Shown here piece after piece: positions 5,322 through 6,147 of a stretch of 6,147 bases of DNA (positions are counted from its first letter, which is position 1; each line of letters begins with the position of its first letter). The notes under the pieces are model-generated. The model was not told the origin of the DNA and did no database searches. It saw nothing but the letters and a program-made list of their open reading frames with translations. The DNA lies in the NCBI GenBank assembly GCA_007124345.1, contig SLFH01000136.1:1-6147 (forward strand). Direction: 5' to 3'. A program made the position numbers and the translations under genes. Source of the DNA: Phycisphaerales bacterium (lineage in GTDB: Bacteria > Planctomycetota > Phycisphaerae > Phycisphaerales > UBA1924).

Positions 5322-6147
5322 TTGGCCAAACGCGTTTTCGAGCTGGCGAAGGAACTGGGTGTCCAGAGCAAGGCGATTGTGGAGAAGTGCCACGCCGAGG
5401 GCATCCCCGCCGATGTCATCAAGAACCACATGTCGACCGTCTCGGTCGGGCTTGAGGCCACGATCCGAGACTGGTTCGGCGAGGGCGGCGGGACCGCGGT
5501 TGAAACGGCCACGAAGGTCGATCTAAAGAAGGTGCGCGCCAAGAGCAAGGCGAAGGCCGCCAAACGCATCGACGCACCGCCCGCCGATGCGCCCGCCCGA
5601 ATCGGTACAGACACAGGCGCAGAGGCGCCGGCGCAGGCCCAGCCAGCCCCCGACGAGCCGCCCGCAGACGAACCTCGCAAAGAGCCGGTCGTCCGGCAAG
5701 AACCGCCGGCGGATGCACCCGCCAGCCCGGCAGAGACGACGCCCGAACCCGTGCAGGCCCCCAAGGCCAGGCCTTCGACCGCCCCTGCCGCAAGAGCCCC
5801 GGGCCAGGACGAATCGCCCGAGGCCCGCCCGGCCGCGCGGCCGGCGCCTGGACGCGGCGACGATCGTGACGAGGACAGTTCGAAGTTCGTTCCCGCCCCG
5901 CAAAATGTCCCCAACCGTCCGACGCAGGTGAGCCCCGCCGGCCCGCAGCTCGAGAAGCGGCAGGCGGTCAAGCTTTCGGGTCCGCGTGTCGTCCGCGTCG
6001 AAGCTCCCGAGCCTGTCGCGCCCCCGCGTCCCCGTCGCGCCCCTCCGGGCGGCCCCGGCGGACCGCCGATGATGCCCGATGGGCCCGGCCGCAGAGGCCC
6101 CGGCACAGCCGGAGGCGGCGGCGCTGGCGGTGCCGGCGGACGGAACA
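5322..6147 (+). CDS. infB: Translation initiation factor IF-2, N-terminal part (runs off window)
   Basis: IF-2 is the GTPase that brings initiator tRNA to the ribosome and promotes subunit joining. The visible 275 codons contain the N-terminal IF2_N domain (about 1-52), starting MAKRVFELAKELGVQSKAIV and including NHMSTVSVGLEATIRDWF. A lysine/arginine-rich segment follows (about 65-83). A long low-complexity linker rich in Pro, Ala, Glu and Arg (about 84-185) carries three PPAD motifs at 86, 113 and 128. After a short less biased stretch (186-230, including GPRVVRVEAPE) comes a Pro/Gly/Arg-rich segment to the window edge. The G domain and the ribosome and tRNA-binding domains lie beyond the window, so the catalytic part cannot be checked. 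The frame stays open to the last base. Start codon is TTG. It probably forms an operon with nusA. Confidence 0.95.
   Translation, partial: MAKRVFELAKELGVQSKAIVEKCHAEGIPADVIKNHMSTVSVGLEATIRDWFGEGGGTAVETATKVDLKKVRAKSKAKAAKRIDAPPADAPARIGTDTGAEAPAQAQPAPDEPPADEPRKEPVVRQEPPADAPASPAETTPEPVQAPKARPSTAPAARAPGQDESPEARPAARPAPGRGDDRDEDSSKFVPAPQNVPNRPTQVSPAGPQLEKRQAVKLSGPRVVRVEAPEPVAPPRPRRAPPGGPGGPPMMPDGPGRRGPGTAGGGGAGGAGGRN

Noticed and set aside
1..6147. Mobile elements, CRISPR arrays, attachment sites or a defence system
   Set aside because: No repeat-spacer pattern, transposase, integrase, terminal inverted repeats or defence-type protein is visible. All genes are housekeeping or flagellar.

Overview
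The window is GC-rich throughout. It holds three complete protein genes and the first part of a fourth. The gene set and its style suggest a flagellated Gram-negative bacterium, most likely a planctomycete of the Phycisphaerae type. The reasons are a stand-alone fliM, nusA followed directly by infB with no rimP ahead of nusA, an IF-2 with a long Pro/Ala/Arg/Gly-rich N-terminal extension, and a large multidomain DsbD. This lineage call is inference, not read from a marker gene.

Layout from left to right. Positions 1-79 lie downstream of dsbD and hold a good leftward sigma70-type promoter (TTGACA, 17-base spacer, TATGTT) that would drive something beyond the left edge. dsbD (80-2119, minus strand) encodes a membrane thiol:disulfide reductant carrier. 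A 152-base divergent gap follows, then fliM (2272-3288, plus strand), the flagellar motor switch protein with its CheY-binding N-terminus. A hairpin spans the fliM stop codon. Next is a 496-base gap without a convincing gene. It is full of potential RNA structure: a long-range closing helix (3394-3409 with 3598-3615) encloses five local hairpins, a promoter-like sequence would start transcription at the 5' edge of that helix, and terminator-like hairpins follow. nusA (3785-5221) and infB (5322 to the right edge, starting with TTG) then read in the same direction, separated by 100 bases with two more hairpins.

The genes fall into unrelated jobs. DsbD carries reducing power across the inner membrane to envelope thiol proteins. 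FliM works in the flagellar switch. NusA (elongation, pausing, termination) and IF-2 (translation initiation) form the conserved transcription-translation operon core. The coding content is ordinary. The part most worth a second look is the structured 3394-3647 region, which could be a stand-alone small RNA or a long structured leader of the nusA-infB operon. I could not match it to a known RNA family.
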